From: Tenacibaculum sp.
Lineage (GTDB): Bacteria; Bacteroidota; Bacteroidia; Flavobacteriales; Flavobacteriaceae
NCBI GenBank assembly: GCA_022448525.1
Contig: JAKVCX010000004.1
Coordinates: 1 to 64,000 of the forward strand
Reading direction: 5' to 3'
Length of the DNA: 64,000 bases
The position numbers and the translations under genes are program-made. This document shows, piece by piece, positions 44,271 to 53,732 of this stretch. The notes under the pieces are model-generated. The model searched no databases. It had not been told where the DNA came from and saw only the letters and a list, made by a program, of their open reading frames with translations. The stretch's first letter is position 1; each line of letters opens with the position of its first letter.

Positions 44271-44687
44271 ATGGATGAGTTAGAAATACAATTAAAAAGA
44301 TTAGGGAAAAAGAAAATTCTACGACAGAAAGTAAACTTAACAGGTAATATTAAAACACTTGAGGACTTAATTATTCAGTTGGTTAGGCATAATGTAAATA
44401 GTTTCAACAAAGAGATAGAAACAAATAAAGTTTTATCATTTCTAAGTCCAAGTGAAATTCAAAATCAATCTATTACGGGCAAAATTGGTTTTGGAGAAAT
44501 AGAAAATAAAACCAAAGCCAATATTAATAGTAGTATAGAAAACGCATTACAAGCTTTCGAAGATGGAATTTTCGTTGTTTTTATTGATGATGATGAAGTA
44601 AAAACATTAAAAGAACCATTAGCGATTAAAGTGTCTTCTTCGATCACATTTATTCGAATGACATTTTTAACAGGTACTTATTGGTAA
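44271..44687 (+). CDS. Hypothetical protein, partner of DUF4132 protein
   Basis: 138 residues, cytoplasmic, no membrane segment. An N-terminal beta-hairpin-like stretch (QKVNLTGNIKTLEDLIIQLVRHNVNSFNKE) is followed by GKIGFGEIENKTKANINSSIENALQAFEDGI-type helices and FVVFIDDDEVKTL. The end is strand-rich and aromatic (ITFIRMTFLTGTYW). I do not recognise a family. It stands 14 nt before the DUF4132 gene, and the two clearly form one operon, so a joint function is expected. Confidence 0.65.
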   Translation: MDELEIQLKRLGKKKILRQKVNLTGNIKTLEDLIIQLVRHNVNSFNKEIETNKVLSFLSPSEIQNQSITGKIGFGEIENKTKANINSSIENALQAFEDGIFVVFIDDDEVKTLKEPLAIKVSSSITFIRMTFLTGTYW

Positions 44688-44701
44688 TAAAAAAATGAAA
44701 A

Positions 44702-47700
44702 ATGATTAAACAAGAGAAAGCATTAAAGTTCATTGAAAGTTTTAAAAAAAAGGAATTAATATATTCTGATTTAAGTTTCTTCAGTAAAAAATATCGAGTG
44801 TTAGGTTTACTTATCACGAAATTATCTGATGCTTATGAAGAGAGTAAATATGTTGAATTAAAAATTAAACCTTATGAAGATGAGTTTGGAATGGATTTAC
44901 AAACAAATCCATGGAGAACAGGAGAAGGAAAAAAGTTAGCAAGAGTAATTTTTGGAAAGCTACACGAAAATCACATTGCAGATATATGGGATTTAATTTT
45001 AAAAACTCCTTATCAAAATGGTTATGATAGAAGATCCTTTAGAAGTAAATCTACTTCGGAATATACAATAAAACGAATCAGTTACTTACAAGATTTGTAT
45101 AACTCCATGAATTACGGATTTGGAAACCTGTCCATTCAGCAAATATTTCAATATGATGTATATGCAGATACTTATTTTACAAATCATTCGTATTTGTTTG
45201 CGGCGTATTTAAATGATGAGAATTATACTGATTCTTTGTATGAATTAATTCAAGATATATTTCAAGGAGAAGAAGAAATTGGAGGCGTAACACGAGCAAT
45301 TGTAAAAGGATTGTTGTTAACTGAACGCAAAGAAAATTGGATTCTTGTTGAAAAATTATTGTTGGCTGCTCAACGACAAGAAGGCTTGAGGCAAACGATT
45401 TTGGAAGCATTAGACGAAACCTCAGTTGGAGCATTAGAATATTTCATAAACGTTATCCAAGAGAATAATCTGACAAGATTTAGTAGTGTAGTTCGTGCTG
45501 TTGATACTTGGTTTGGTTTTGGTTGGGAAGCTCCAAAAAACAATACAATTAAGAAAGTATTAAATACTACTTTATCTTATTTCAAAGATGAAAAAATAGT
45601 CGAAAGTGCGCTCAAGAGTAAAGATAATTTAGAGGTTTATTCAGCTTTATGGTTTATAGGTTTAGATGATGCTGACAAGGCAAATTTAAAAGCAATTGAA
45701 CTTATACAGTCAGGAAATAAGGAAAAGAAAGTTTTAGCCTCTGTGTTTATGAGTGAAACAGGAAGAACTCATTCTTCCATTTTACCTTGGATTGAAAATA
45801 ATTTTGGAAATGATTTAGAACTTGATTATTGGTTGTTAAAACTCATTCCAATTCGAACCGATCTTTCATCAGTAGTATTTTCCAAAGCTAAAAGTTACGG
45901 AGAGAATTTACCGAGTAAAGGGACAATGTTTGAAGGTACAGTTTTTTCTTGGTATTCTTTAACAGTAAAACCTGATTATTTCTATAATTACTTAGTACAT
46001 CACGCGAATAATGATCAGTTAAAATTACTAGCGGAAAATTTAAGTGTTATTACTTCAGAAGAGAGAAGTAACTTTATAAGAAAGGTTTTTCCTGATCATT
46101 ATACATGGTCTTACTATTATAATAAAGAAGAGAAAGTTCCAAGAGTTAACTTTTCAAAAAGTGAATGGAAGAAAGAGCTTGCTTTCCAGGCTATTAAAGA
46201 TAGAAATGAATCCGTAATGGGAACAGGTATTCGTTTGTTTGAATCTATGGATTTAGATAGAAATGATATTTCTCATTTAGAAGAATTGCTAGCACGTAAA
46301 AATCGAAATCTTAGAGAAAGTCTTATCACACTGATTTTAAAACAACCTCAAGATTCAATCGTTCAGAGTACTACAAATCTGATTGAGTCGAAAAAAGTAG
46401 ATCAACGGTTAGCTGGATTAGAAATTCTATCTGAATTGCAGGAGAAAAACTCTATGTTACCCTTTATAGAGGAAACAATCAATTTGTATCAGCAACGCCC
46501 AAAAATCTCGAAAAATGAGCAAGTTTATCTAGATAAGTTTAAGAAAAAGGGGAATGCGTATAGTTTTGAGAATGGATTTGGAGCTATTAATTATCATAAT
46601 TTAAATCCACTAATTGTTCCTCAAGTAAAATTTCACCCAAAATCTGGTTCTACCTTTGCAAAAATAGTTTCAAAACTCACTATGAAACAGGAATTTTTGT
46701 TCAAGGAGTTTATAAATGAAAAGAAAATTACAGAGGCTATTAATGCTCTTGTAGATTTATATGAGAAGCATAAAAACTATGAATATGAAGTTGTGAATAG
46801 AGAAGGTGATAAGCAAATTGTTTTATTGTCAACGGGACATATACAGTTTACAAATCACAAGGCTTATGACATGAATGATCATAAGGAGAGAGTTAAATAT
46901 TTACCGCTGTATAACGTATGGACAGAATGGTATGACTCATGTAATTTAAATGATTTTGAACTGCTAGCTGCAATTCATTATTGTGATAATTATCCTAATC
47001 AGTTCGGGACAAGGTCATTCTTTGGAGATTTTTTTAAACAATATATTCCAGAGTTGAAAAACCTCAAATTAGTAAATTCTTATACTTGGGATAGCGTAAA
47101 TAAAAAGGTGTTAAGCATTTTACAGTTTTTATTTGCTGCATTTGCCGATCACGAAACAGTTTTAAGTTTCAAAGTTGATTTGCTTGAAGATATGATAGCG
47201 AAAATTCCTAAGAATTTAAAAGCAAAAGTAATTACAGAACAATGGAATAATAGAAAATCTAACTGGAGTAAATTATTAGAATATGAAGCTCCATTTGTTA
47301 GTAGAATAGATGATTATTTTAAAGATTTTCCAGAAAACACAGCATTAATGCAACGTTACTGGCGTCTTAAAATGTATTTAATGTATGCAACAATCAGTTA
47401 TCCCAAAAACCCAGAGAATAGTAGCGAAATAGCAAAAATTAATATTCATGAACTAGAATTTAATACATCATCTGCGTGGTTAACAGCTAAGCTGCACAAA
47501 AATGAGTTGATTAATAATCATGATTTCAAGTATCAACTTTTAGTAAATGAAGATTTATTAAGAGCAGTAGAAAATGTTACTAATAGATATTATAGTCCAG
47601 TTGATAAGGAAGATATTCCAATTGGAGTTTTCGATTCTCTAAAAACCAATTTGTTAGCTGTAGAGTTAGAAAGAGGAGATATTCCAACGGAGGCAACCGT

Positions 47701-49735
47701 TTTTGTAAATAATTTTGGAACTGTAAAAGGAACAAACTATTTATTCGAATTATTAAATAGATTAGGAAAAGAAACTTTTCATCGTGGATATTATTGGTCT
47801 AATTTAACATCCAGAAAAGAAAGCTTTAGTAATCTAATAAAGAAAACAATCCCGAATGAGAATGATACTCTAGAAGATTTTATAACAGCTGCAAAAGCTT
47901 CAGAAATAACAAAAAAACGCTGGATTGAAACCGCAATGTATGCACCTCAATGGTCTAACTGGATTTCAGAGTATTTAAAACTTGAAAAGTTAGAAGCAGC
48001 TGTTTGGTGGTTTCACGCACATACTTCCGAATATATGAATGCGGAAAAAGAAACCATTGTGGCTAGATACTCAAATATTGATAAATCAGATTTTTTAAAT
48101 GGAGTAATTGATATTGATTGGTTTAATGATGTATACTTCGATTTAGGTAAGCAAAATTGGAAGCTTCTGCATGATGCTGCTAAATATATATCAACAGGAA
48201 ATGGACATCGTTTAGTAAAATTATATTCTTCAGTAATGTTGGGTGAGGTTAAAATTCGCGAAACATTGGTTAAAATTAAAGAGAAGAGAGATAAGGATTA
48301 TGTAAAAGCATTCGGTTTAATTCCATTGAGCAAAGCAAACAAAAAGAAAGACTTATTAAATCGATACAATCTTCTTCAAGAATTCTTAAAAGAGAGTAAA
48401 CAATTTGGAGCTCAGCGTCAGCAAAGTGAGAAAACAGCTGTTGAAATTGGTTTAGATAATTTAGCTAGAAATGCAGGGTATGACGATAGTATTCGCTTTT
48501 CGTGGGCAATGGAAGGTGAAGCAATTCAAAAAATAATGGAGAACGCCATTGTTGAAATTGATAACATAAAAATTATTTTGTTTGTTAATGATGATGGTAA
48601 AGCAGAAATAAAAGTAGTGAAAGATGGAAAACAGCAAAAATCAATACCAGCAAAAGTAAAGAAAGATAAAAGTGTTTTAGCGCTTCAAAAGAACAAATCT
48701 TATATCGCGAAACAGTATAAAAGAACATTAAAATCTTTAGAACAGGCGATGGTAAGAGGGGAGGAGTTTTTGGCCTCAGAAATTCAAGAGATTGCAAAAC
48801 ATCCTGTTGTAAGTGTACTGTTAAAAAAGTTGGTATTATTTAATAAATCAAATAAAACATTTGGTTTTCTTGTAGATAACGGACTTCAAGATTATGAAGA
48901 GAAGACAATTGAATTCGATTCAAATGATAAAATTTTGATTGCACATCCTTCGCATTTATATCAAAATATTGTTTGGGATTTATATCAAAAGTGGATTTTC
49001 GATCATAAGTTAAAACAACCATTCAAACAGGTTTTTAGAGAATTATACATTTTAACTCCTGATGAAATTGAAAATAAAACGAAATCTTTTAGATATCAAG
49101 GACATCAAATTCAACCTAATAAAGCTATTGCATTATTACGTTCACGAGGTTGGACAGTAAACCATGAAGATGGCTTACAAAAAGTATTTCACGATAAAGG
49201 TTTTATAGCTTCAATTTATGCAATGGCGGATTGGTTTTCTCCTTCAGATATCGAGGCACCAACTATTGAATTTGTAAGTTTTTATTCTCTAAAAGAATAT
49301 AAGAACATATCATTAAAAGATATCGACCCAATTATTTACAGTGAAATCATGCGAGATGTGGATTTAGTTGTAAGTGTGGCTCATGTTGGAGGAGTAGATC
49401 CAGAAGCAAGTCATTCCACATTAGAAATGAGAGCTGTATTGGCAAAAGAAACCGCTAGACTTTTCAAATCAAAGAACGTAGAAGTCAAAGAAAGGCACAT
49501 ATTAATCAATGGGAAATTAGGAGATTATAGCATTCATTTAGGAAGTGGTCAGGTTAGTAAAAACGGATTGGCTTTATCGATTATTCCCGTTCATAGTCAG
49601 CATCGTGGTCGTTTGTTTTTACCGTTTTTAGATGATGATCCGAAATCTGCCGAAATCATTTCTAAAATGAAGTTGCTTTCTGAAGACAATAAAATAAAGG
49701 ACCCTACAATTTTAGCTCAAATTAATAGAACTTAG
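44702..49735 (+). CDS. Giant DUF4132 (MolR-related) protein
   Basis: 1677 residues, cytoplasmic. The N-terminal ~1100 residues are helical and HEAT-like (DUF5724-type region; repeated short helices such as IVESALKSKDNLEVYSAL and RNLRESLITLILKQPQDSI). A DUF4132 domain follows about 1250-1480 (GYDDSIRFSWAMEGEAIQKIM, KIILFVNDDGKAEIKVVKDG). The C-terminal ~150 residues carry the family-typical YSEIMRDVDLVVSVAHVGGVDP and YSIHLGSGQV. Related proteins occur with MoxR/VWA-type modules in some genomes; none is here. The molecular function is unknown. Paired with the small protein at 44271. The gene is intact. Confidence 0.82.
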   Translation: MIKQEKALKFIESFKKKELIYSDLSFFSKKYRVLGLLITKLSDAYEESKYVELKIKPYEDEFGMDLQTNPWRTGEGKKLARVIFGKLHENHIADIWDLILKTPYQNGYDRRSFRSKSTSEYTIKRISYLQDLYNSMNYGFGNLSIQQIFQYDVYADTYFTNHSYLFAAYLNDENYTDSLYELIQDIFQGEEEIGGVTRAIVKGLLLTERKENWILVEKLLLAAQRQEGLRQTILEALDETSVGALEYFINVIQENNLTRFSSVVRAVDTWFGFGWEAPKNNTIKKVLNTTLSYFKDEKIVESALKSKDNLEVYSALWFIGLDDADKANLKAIELIQSGNKEKKVLASVFMSETGRTHSSILPWIENNFGNDLELDYWLLKLIPIRTDLSSVVFSKAKSYGENLPSKGTMFEGTVFSWYSLTVKPDYFYNYLVHHANNDQLKLLAENLSVITSEERSNFIRKVFPDHYTWSYYYNKEEKVPRVNFSKSEWKKELAFQAIKDRNESVMGTGIRLFESMDLDRNDISHLEELLARKNRNLRESLITLILKQPQDSIVQSTTNLIESKKVDQRLAGLEILSELQEKNSMLPFIEETINLYQQRPKISKNEQVYLDKFKKKGNAYSFENGFGAINYHNLNPLIVPQVKFHPKSGSTFAKIVSKLTMKQEFLFKEFINEKKITEAINALVDLYEKHKNYEYEVVNREGDKQIVLLSTGHIQFTNHKAYDMNDHKERVKYLPLYNVWTEWYDSCNLNDFELLAAIHYCDNYPNQFGTRSFFGDFFKQYIPELKNLKLVNSYTWDSVNKKVLSILQFLFAAFADHETVLSFKVDLLEDMIAKIPKNLKAKVITEQWNNRKSNWSKLLEYEAPFVSRIDDYFKDFPENTALMQRYWRLKMYLMYATISYPKNPENSSEIAKINIHELEFNTSSAWLTAKLHKNELINNHDFKYQLLVNEDLLRAVENVTNRYYSPVDKEDIPIGVFDSLKTNLLAVELERGDIPTEATVFVNNFGTVKGTNYLFELLNRLGKETFHRGYYWSNLTSRKESFSNLIKKTIPNENDTLEDFITAAKASEITKKRWIETAMYAPQWSNWISEYLKLEKLEAAVWWFHAHTSEYMNAEKETIVARYSNIDKSDFLNGVIDIDWFNDVYFDLGKQNWKLLHDAAKYISTGNGHRLVKLYSSVMLGEVKIRETLVKIKEKRDKDYVKAFGLIPLSKANKKKDLLNRYNLLQEFLKESKQFGAQRQQSEKTAVEIGLDNLARNAGYDDSIRFSWAMEGEAIQKIMENAIVEIDNIKIILFVNDDGKAEIKVVKDGKQQKSIPAKVKKDKSVLALQKNKSYIAKQYKRTLKSLEQAMVRGEEFLASEIQEIAKHPVVSVLLKKLVLFNKSNKTFGFLVDNGLQDYEEKTIEFDSNDKILIAHPSHLYQNIVWDLYQKWIFDHKLKQPFKQVFRELYILTPDEIENKTKSFRYQGHQIQPNKAIALLRSRGWTVNHEDGLQKVFHDKGFIASIYAMADWFSPSDIEAPTIEFVSFYSLKEYKNISLKDIDPIIYSEIMRDVDLVVSVAHVGGVDPEASHSTLEMRAVLAKETARLFKSKNVEVKERHILINGKLGDYSIHLGSGQVSKNGLALSIIPVHSQHRGRLFLPFLDDDPKSAEIISKMKLLSEDNKIKDPTILAQINRT

Positions 49736-49832
49736 TCAAGTTGGCTCTAGATTATTACAAGAATGAGAAGTGTAAATAGAAAGGAAAGTTATTTTCCGAT
49801 GGTGCTTAAATACTTATTTATAGATTTGTATT

Positions 49833-50393
49833 ATGGATAGTTTTATAAGTTTTATAGAAGGTTACGTTCAGTTGAATGAGAATATTAAGGATGATATTTT
49901 ATCAGTATCTGAGGAACTTACTTTTAAAAAAGGAGAAGAAATACTTGCTATCGGAAAAACTTGTAAATATTTATACTTTTTAAATACAGGTAGTGTCAGA
50001 AGTTTTATCTATCAGAAAGGAAAAGATATTACCCATTGGGTGTATGCTCCAAATTCTCTATTCACTTCTTGGGGAAGTTATATTCTTCAAAATCCATCGA
50101 GTGAATATTTGGAAGCGATTGATAATTGCAATGTAATCGCGATTTCACATAGTAATTGGCAAAAACTATACGAGAAACATTCACAATTGGAAAAATACGG
50201 TCGTTTAATGATTGAACAAGAATTAGCAATTATAGATGAATTTTACAAAGGTTATTATTTCCTGTCCGCTAAAGAAAAGTATGAATTGCTTATAAGCGTG
50301 TATCCTAATATTACACAAATTGCAAATTTGGGACATATTGCTTCAATGATGGGAATATCACAGGAAACATTAAGTAGAATTCGCTCCACATAA
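49833..50393 (+). CDS. Crp/Fnr-family transcriptional regulator
   Basis: 186 residues. A cyclic-nucleotide-binding-type beta roll (about 20-115: FKKGEEILAIGKTCKYLYFLN, GSVRSFI, WVYAPNSLFTSWGS) precedes a dimerisation helix and a winged HTH (TQIANLGHIASMMGISQETLSRIR). The recognition helix ETLSR has the Glu-x-x-Ser-Arg pattern by which FNR reads TTGA half sites. There is no FNR-type N-terminal cysteine cluster, and no Arg/Ser set clearly fit for cAMP. Three TTGA-N6-TCAA promoters lie 4-5 kb downstream and are its likely targets. It ends just before a terminator facing the minus-strand operon. Confidence 0.88.
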   Translation: MDSFISFIEGYVQLNENIKDDILSVSEELTFKKGEEILAIGKTCKYLYFLNTGSVRSFIYQKGKDITHWVYAPNSLFTSWGSYILQNPSSEYLEAIDNCNVIAISHSNWQKLYEKHSQLEKYGRLMIEQELAIIDEFYKGYYFLSAKEKYELLISVYPNITQIANLGHIASMMGISQETLSRIRST

Positions 50394-50394
50394 A

Positions 50395-50420
50395 AAGCCT
50401 TCTAAATAAATAGAAGGCTT
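50395..50420 (-). terminator. Terminator of the 54116-50447 minus operon
   Basis: Perfect 10-bp stem AAGCCTTCTA (50395-50404) / TAGAAGGCTT (50411-50420), 6-nt loop. The U run (five T) is on the minus strand, so it mainly ends the minus-strand operon; it may also serve the Crp/Fnr gene. Confidence 0.85.
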
Positions 50421-50446
50421 ATCAGTAATAAGTATTTCTCCCTCAA

Positions 50447-51316
50447 TTAAAATACTCTTACCACATTAAACCCAAATGAAATATCTCCTTTGCTCCAATC
50501 ACCTTGTGCTTTAGTTAAAAATGCACTGTCATTTGTTCCTCTCGCATTTGAGAATAGCAATTGAAATACATGCCCACCTGTTTCAATATCAATACCTAAA
50601 GTAAGTGGGTTTTTATAAACGGAGTTTTTGTCTTTGCTAAAATTATAGGCATAGTCTAAATTTATACTCATACGTTTACTAACTTTTAATCGACCACCAA
50701 TTCCCATTAAAAATTGATTATGATTTCTGGCTTTGGTAAAGTTGATATCCTGTAAGTTTTGACGTACATAAATTGGAGCTAACTGTAAAGAGAGTTTTTT
50801 AGAAAACCTTCTAGAAGCTAATAGTTGTAAGGAATGACTCATTCTATCACTAAACCTCAATTCAGGATAATTAGCAGTTTTTATTTCAGAATTAATATCT
50901 GTACTCGCATATCCGACTAGATTTACAGGAAATCGATTTGATTGTTTTGTAATACTAATCTTAGCAGTTCCTGAATATGTTTTTTCAAAACTATCTCTAC
51001 TTAAACTTAATTGAATTCCATCCCAAAAACTATAGAGTAATTGAATTTTAGTATTGGCCTGATCCAATCCAAAAAATTCATCAATTCCATCTTTTATTGA
51101 GCCAAATCTATGTGCAACAATCAGATATAAATCACCCTTTTCTGCAATTTTCGTGGATTGTAAGTTTCCAATTTGCATCGCTTTAAAAGCGGGTAAATCA
51201 AATTGTTTTGTGTTCTTGGTTTCGTTATCAAGTTCATTTAATAAATCATCTTGAGCTGTTCCAGTAATTGATAGGAGCAAGGCTATAAACAGTGATTTTA
51301 TTTTAGTTGTATACAT
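50447..51316 (-). CDS. DUF5777-family outer-membrane beta-barrel protein
   Basis: 289 residues with a signal peptide (LFIALLLSITGTAQ). Features of the family: the FKAMQIGNLQSTKI opening, KGDLYLIVAHRFGSIKDGIDEFFGLD, then amphipathic strands with aromatic ends up to ISFGFNVVRVF. It is expected to sit in the outer membrane as a barrel. Last gene of the operon beginning at 54116; its start lies within the end of the upstream gene (19-nt overlap). Proteins of this family are commonly found beside YceI and c-type haem proteins, as here. Cargo or function unknown. Confidence 0.82.
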   Translation of the reverse strand: MYTTKIKSLFIALLLSITGTAQDDLLNELDNETKNTKQFDLPAFKAMQIGNLQSTKIAEKGDLYLIVAHRFGSIKDGIDEFFGLDQANTKIQLLYSFWDGIQLSLSRDSFEKTYSGTAKISITKQSNRFPVNLVGYASTDINSEIKTANYPELRFSDRMSHSLQLLASRRFSKKLSLQLAPIYVRQNLQDINFTKARNHNQFLMGIGGRLKVSKRMSINLDYAYNFSKDKNSVYKNPLTLGIDIETGGHVFQLLFSNARGTNDSAFLTKAQGDWSKGDISFGFNVVRVF

Positions 51317-51684
51317 TCGTTTAATTTTAATTCTTCTAGTAAATCATCGTATCCTATAACACGACCTTTTATGGTTATTGTTTGATTTGCTTTTACATCT
51401 GAACTATCATCTTCATGTTTAAACTGACAAAAAAGCTTGTTGTTCAAAGTGAAACCGTTTTTATCTAAAGCTGTTATTTCTCCAGTAAGCTGAACCACTT
51501 TTGTATTCCAAGAATCGAAATTCGTAGTTGCTAGGCTTATAAAATCAATAGAGTTTCCTGAATAATTAGGAGAAATATCTTCTATCGATTCATTGGGTCT
51601 AAAAGTGTATTGGTAGATAAAGAAGGAGATTGTAAGCAATAAAACAGCAATTCCGATTGCCTTATTTTTTTTCAACCATCTCAT
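51298..51684 (-). CDS. Membrane-anchored OB-fold-like protein
   Basis: 128 residues. One N-terminal membrane helix (KNKAIGIAVLLLTISFFIYQY) and a periplasmic domain with an OB-fold look (WNTKVVQLTGEITALDKNGFTLNNKLFCQF, QTITIKGRVIGYDDLLEE), as in tRNA_anti-like domains of Bacteroidota envelope proteins. Two cysteines remain in the mature part. It overlaps both neighbours (YceI gene upstream by 23 nt, DUF5777 gene downstream by 19 nt), so translation is coupled. Function unknown. Confidence 0.68.
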   Translation of the reverse strand: MRWLKKNKAIGIAVLLLTISFFIYQYTFRPNESIEDISPNYSGNSIDFISLATTNFDSWNTKVVQLTGEITALDKNGFTLNNKLFCQFKHEDDSSDVKANQTITIKGRVIGYDDLLEELKLNECIQLK

Positions 51685-52204
51685 AATGCAGTGTTATGTT
51701 TATCTGTTTTGCAATTTTCTTTCTAACGATACTTGGGATTTTAATTCCAAAATCATTCGGATTTAATTTGAATTCTGATTTAAGAATTATAGTATCACCT
51801 TTTAATTGAATACTAACGGTTGTATTAATTTCTTTTTGTTTACCTCGAATAGTGAGCATTCCTTTTAAAGGATATTTCTTTCCACTATTTATATTGGCTA
51901 AAGAAAAATCTTGAATTTTACCTCTAAAGGTTGCCTTAGGATAGGTGTCAGAATCCATATAGTTTTCATTAAAATGCTCTTGCATTAAAGCAACTCTAAA
52001 CTGAAAAGCATTAATAAATGATTGTGCAGCGATATCACCAGTATCACTTTTTAGAATTACTGTTGTACTCTTATTACTTGCTTCAACAGGTTCAAAAGCG
52101 GCTACAGAAGCTTTAAATTCTGTCACTCCAGTTCTTGTAAAATATTTTTGAGCTGATGTAACCTGAGAAATTACTAAAAGTGTTAAAACGATTATTTTTT
52201 CCAT
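51662..52204 (-). CDS. YceI-family periplasmic lipocalin-like protein
   Basis: 180 residues from ATG 52204, which directly starts the signal peptide MEKIIVLTLLVISQVTSAQ; an ATG 42 nt further upstream would add 14 residues in front. The mature part follows the YceI pattern (YFTRTGVTEFKAS, HFNENYMDSDTYPKATFRGKI, GKKYPLKGMLTIRGKQKEI, FKLNPNDFGIKIP). YceI proteins are lipocalin folds that bind polyisoprenoid lipids. Its presence with a haem c protein suggests quinone or isoprenoid handling at the envelope (inference). Confidence 0.88.
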   Translation of the reverse strand: MEKIIVLTLLVISQVTSAQKYFTRTGVTEFKASVAAFEPVEASNKSTTVILKSDTGDIAAQSFINAFQFRVALMQEHFNENYMDSDTYPKATFRGKIQDFSLANINSGKKYPLKGMLTIRGKQKEINTTVSIQLKGDTIILKSEFKLNPNDFGIKIPSIVRKKIAKQINITLHYEMVEKK

Positions 52205-52218
52205 ATTAAATGATGTTG

Positions 52219-52566
52219 TTATTCTAAATATCCTCCCGATTTCCATTGATCAAATAAGGCACGTCTGTCCGCAGTTAAAAGCCCGCTTTGCGGCATTGGA
52301 TTTGCAGCATCGTTTAAACGGGCAATCAATGTTCCAAATTCGGATGAGTTTCTTAGTTGAGCATAGGTTTCTAAAATCAATCCGTTTCTAGGATTTACTG
52401 AACTATGGCAAGTCAAGCAATTATTAAATATTATGGGTTGAATGTCTTGTGTATAGGTCACTGGTCTATTCAAAGGATTTTCACTAACTGAGGGAATTTC
52501 AGCTTTAGTACAGCTTCCTAATACCAATAAACCAAGGAATAAAAGTGTGTTTTTAAATATGCTCAT
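52219..52566 (-). CDS. Small mono-haem c-type lipoprotein
   Basis: 115 residues from ATG 52566 (a start at 52587 is possible but overlaps the upstream gene). Lipoprotein signal ending LVLGSC, then a single haem attachment motif CLTCH within FNNCLTCHSSVNPRNG and the C-terminal block LTADRRALFDQWKSGG seen in Bacteroidota cytochrome-like proteins. No distal Met ligand is obvious; a Met in NPMPQSG is a candidate. It is expected to be periplasmic on the outer membrane, as an electron carrier. It lies 4 nt after the gene at 52571. Confidence 0.82.
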   Translation of the reverse strand: MSIFKNTLLFLGLLVLGSCTKAEIPSVSENPLNRPVTYTQDIQPIIFNNCLTCHSSVNPRNGLILETYAQLRNSSEFGTLIARLNDAANPMPQSGLLTADRRALFDQWKSGGYLE

Positions 52567-52570
52567 AAGT

Positions 52571-53722
52571 TTAATTTTGTACATCAATATTGGTTACATT
52601 TTCAGTTTTATTTTCTAAAGGAGCTATGATAATTTCCTTAGAAATACTTACAATATCTCCTTCACTTGGTCCACCATCATTATTCTTATCAGCAATTACA
52701 GTCAAATAGTAAGTGCCGGGATGTAAGTATGTAAAAAGGAATGTGTCTTCGTTATTTTCTAAACTTGGAAAATGAAGTAAGGTATCGTAAGCTTCAGGTG
52801 TTTGTGTAAAATATCCATCGGAATCTGTGAGTGGATCTTTAGATAAATACACTAGTAAATTATCATTAGAGATTGTGTTATTTCGATTGATGTTTACAGT
52901 TAATGTTCCTAATCTCGGATGATCAGAAATGATATATGGATCCCCTGATTGTGGAGCTAGTTCATACACATCATTACTAGTTTGAGAAGCTAAGAAGGTT
53001 GCAGATTTAGGAGCATCTTCTCCTTGATCTACGTATAAGTATTCTGTATTAAAACCGTCTTTAAAATCTAATCCAGTATCAATTGTATTTTGAGGATAAT
53101 TAGTTGCATTAGCTGCTTCTTGTGCTAATTCAAAATGCATCTTTTTCCCCTTAAAAGTCATGTGTCTAGTGGGTAATCTATTTCCAAGATTACTGGTGTA
53201 GGAATTAAAATATAAACTATCATTTTTAAAGCGTAATTCCATATACATAATCGCGTCTCCACCAACTGCATCAACAAGTCTATAATACTTTCCTTCGGAA
53301 TTTCTATTTTCAACTTTGTCCATTACAAAATAGCTTGTACGATAAATCCCGTTTAATAATCCACCATTTCTCGCCATAATTGTTCTTTGTCCTTTATAAT
53401 TCGTTACAAAGAATGAGGTGAATAAATTTCCTAAAGTTCCTCCTTCATGAATCCCATGAATATGAGATGGAGAAATAGCACGATAATCCCATCCAAACCA
53501 ATCGTATTCATCAGCAATTACTTTATTAGTTCCAACCCAATGACCTTGCATTTTTTCCATAAAGTCAAATCCATCATTGGTAATGTCTACGGGGTTTATT
53601 TCTGCTGTAGGATTCGTAGGAACTTGTGAATTATTTCCTCCTGTAATGTCTCTTACATTGTCTTCACATCCTATTAAAAAAAGAACAGCTAATGTTCCTA
53701 AAAGAGAATATCTTTTCTTCAT
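52571..53722 (-). CDS. Lipoprotein of unknown function
   Basis: 383 residues, lipoprotein signal SLLGTLAVLFLIGC (Cys19) and an acidic, Pro/Asn-rich linker. The mature part starts with NDGFDFMEKMQGHWVGTNKVIADEYDWF-type sequence, reminiscent of lipocalin-like domains that begin with GxW. The C-terminal 120 residues look Ig-like (LTVNINRNNTISNDNLLVYLS, HPGTYYLTVIADKNNDG). A calcium-site-like DKNNDGGPSEGD is present. Second gene of the operon, 10 nt after the DUF2147-like gene. Not recognised further. Confidence 0.66.
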   Translation of the reverse strand: MKKRYSLLGTLAVLFLIGCEDNVRDITGGNNSQVPTNPTAEINPVDITNDGFDFMEKMQGHWVGTNKVIADEYDWFGWDYRAISPSHIHGIHEGGTLGNLFTSFFVTNYKGQRTIMARNGGLLNGIYRTSYFVMDKVENRNSEGKYYRLVDAVGGDAIMYMELRFKNDSLYFNSYTSNLGNRLPTRHMTFKGKKMHFELAQEAANATNYPQNTIDTGLDFKDGFNTEYLYVDQGEDAPKSATFLASQTSNDVYELAPQSGDPYIISDHPRLGTLTVNINRNNTISNDNLLVYLSKDPLTDSDGYFTQTPEAYDTLLHFPSLENNEDTFLFTYLHPGTYYLTVIADKNNDGGPSEGDIVSISKEIIIAPLENKTENVTNIDVQN

Positions 53723-53732
53723 AATTTAAAAT

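Noticed and set aside
49821..49828. TAGATTTG as -7 element of the Crp/Fnr regulator gene
   Set aside because: It matches TAnnTTTG but there is no TTG 19 nt upstream and the transcript would start at the ATG itself.
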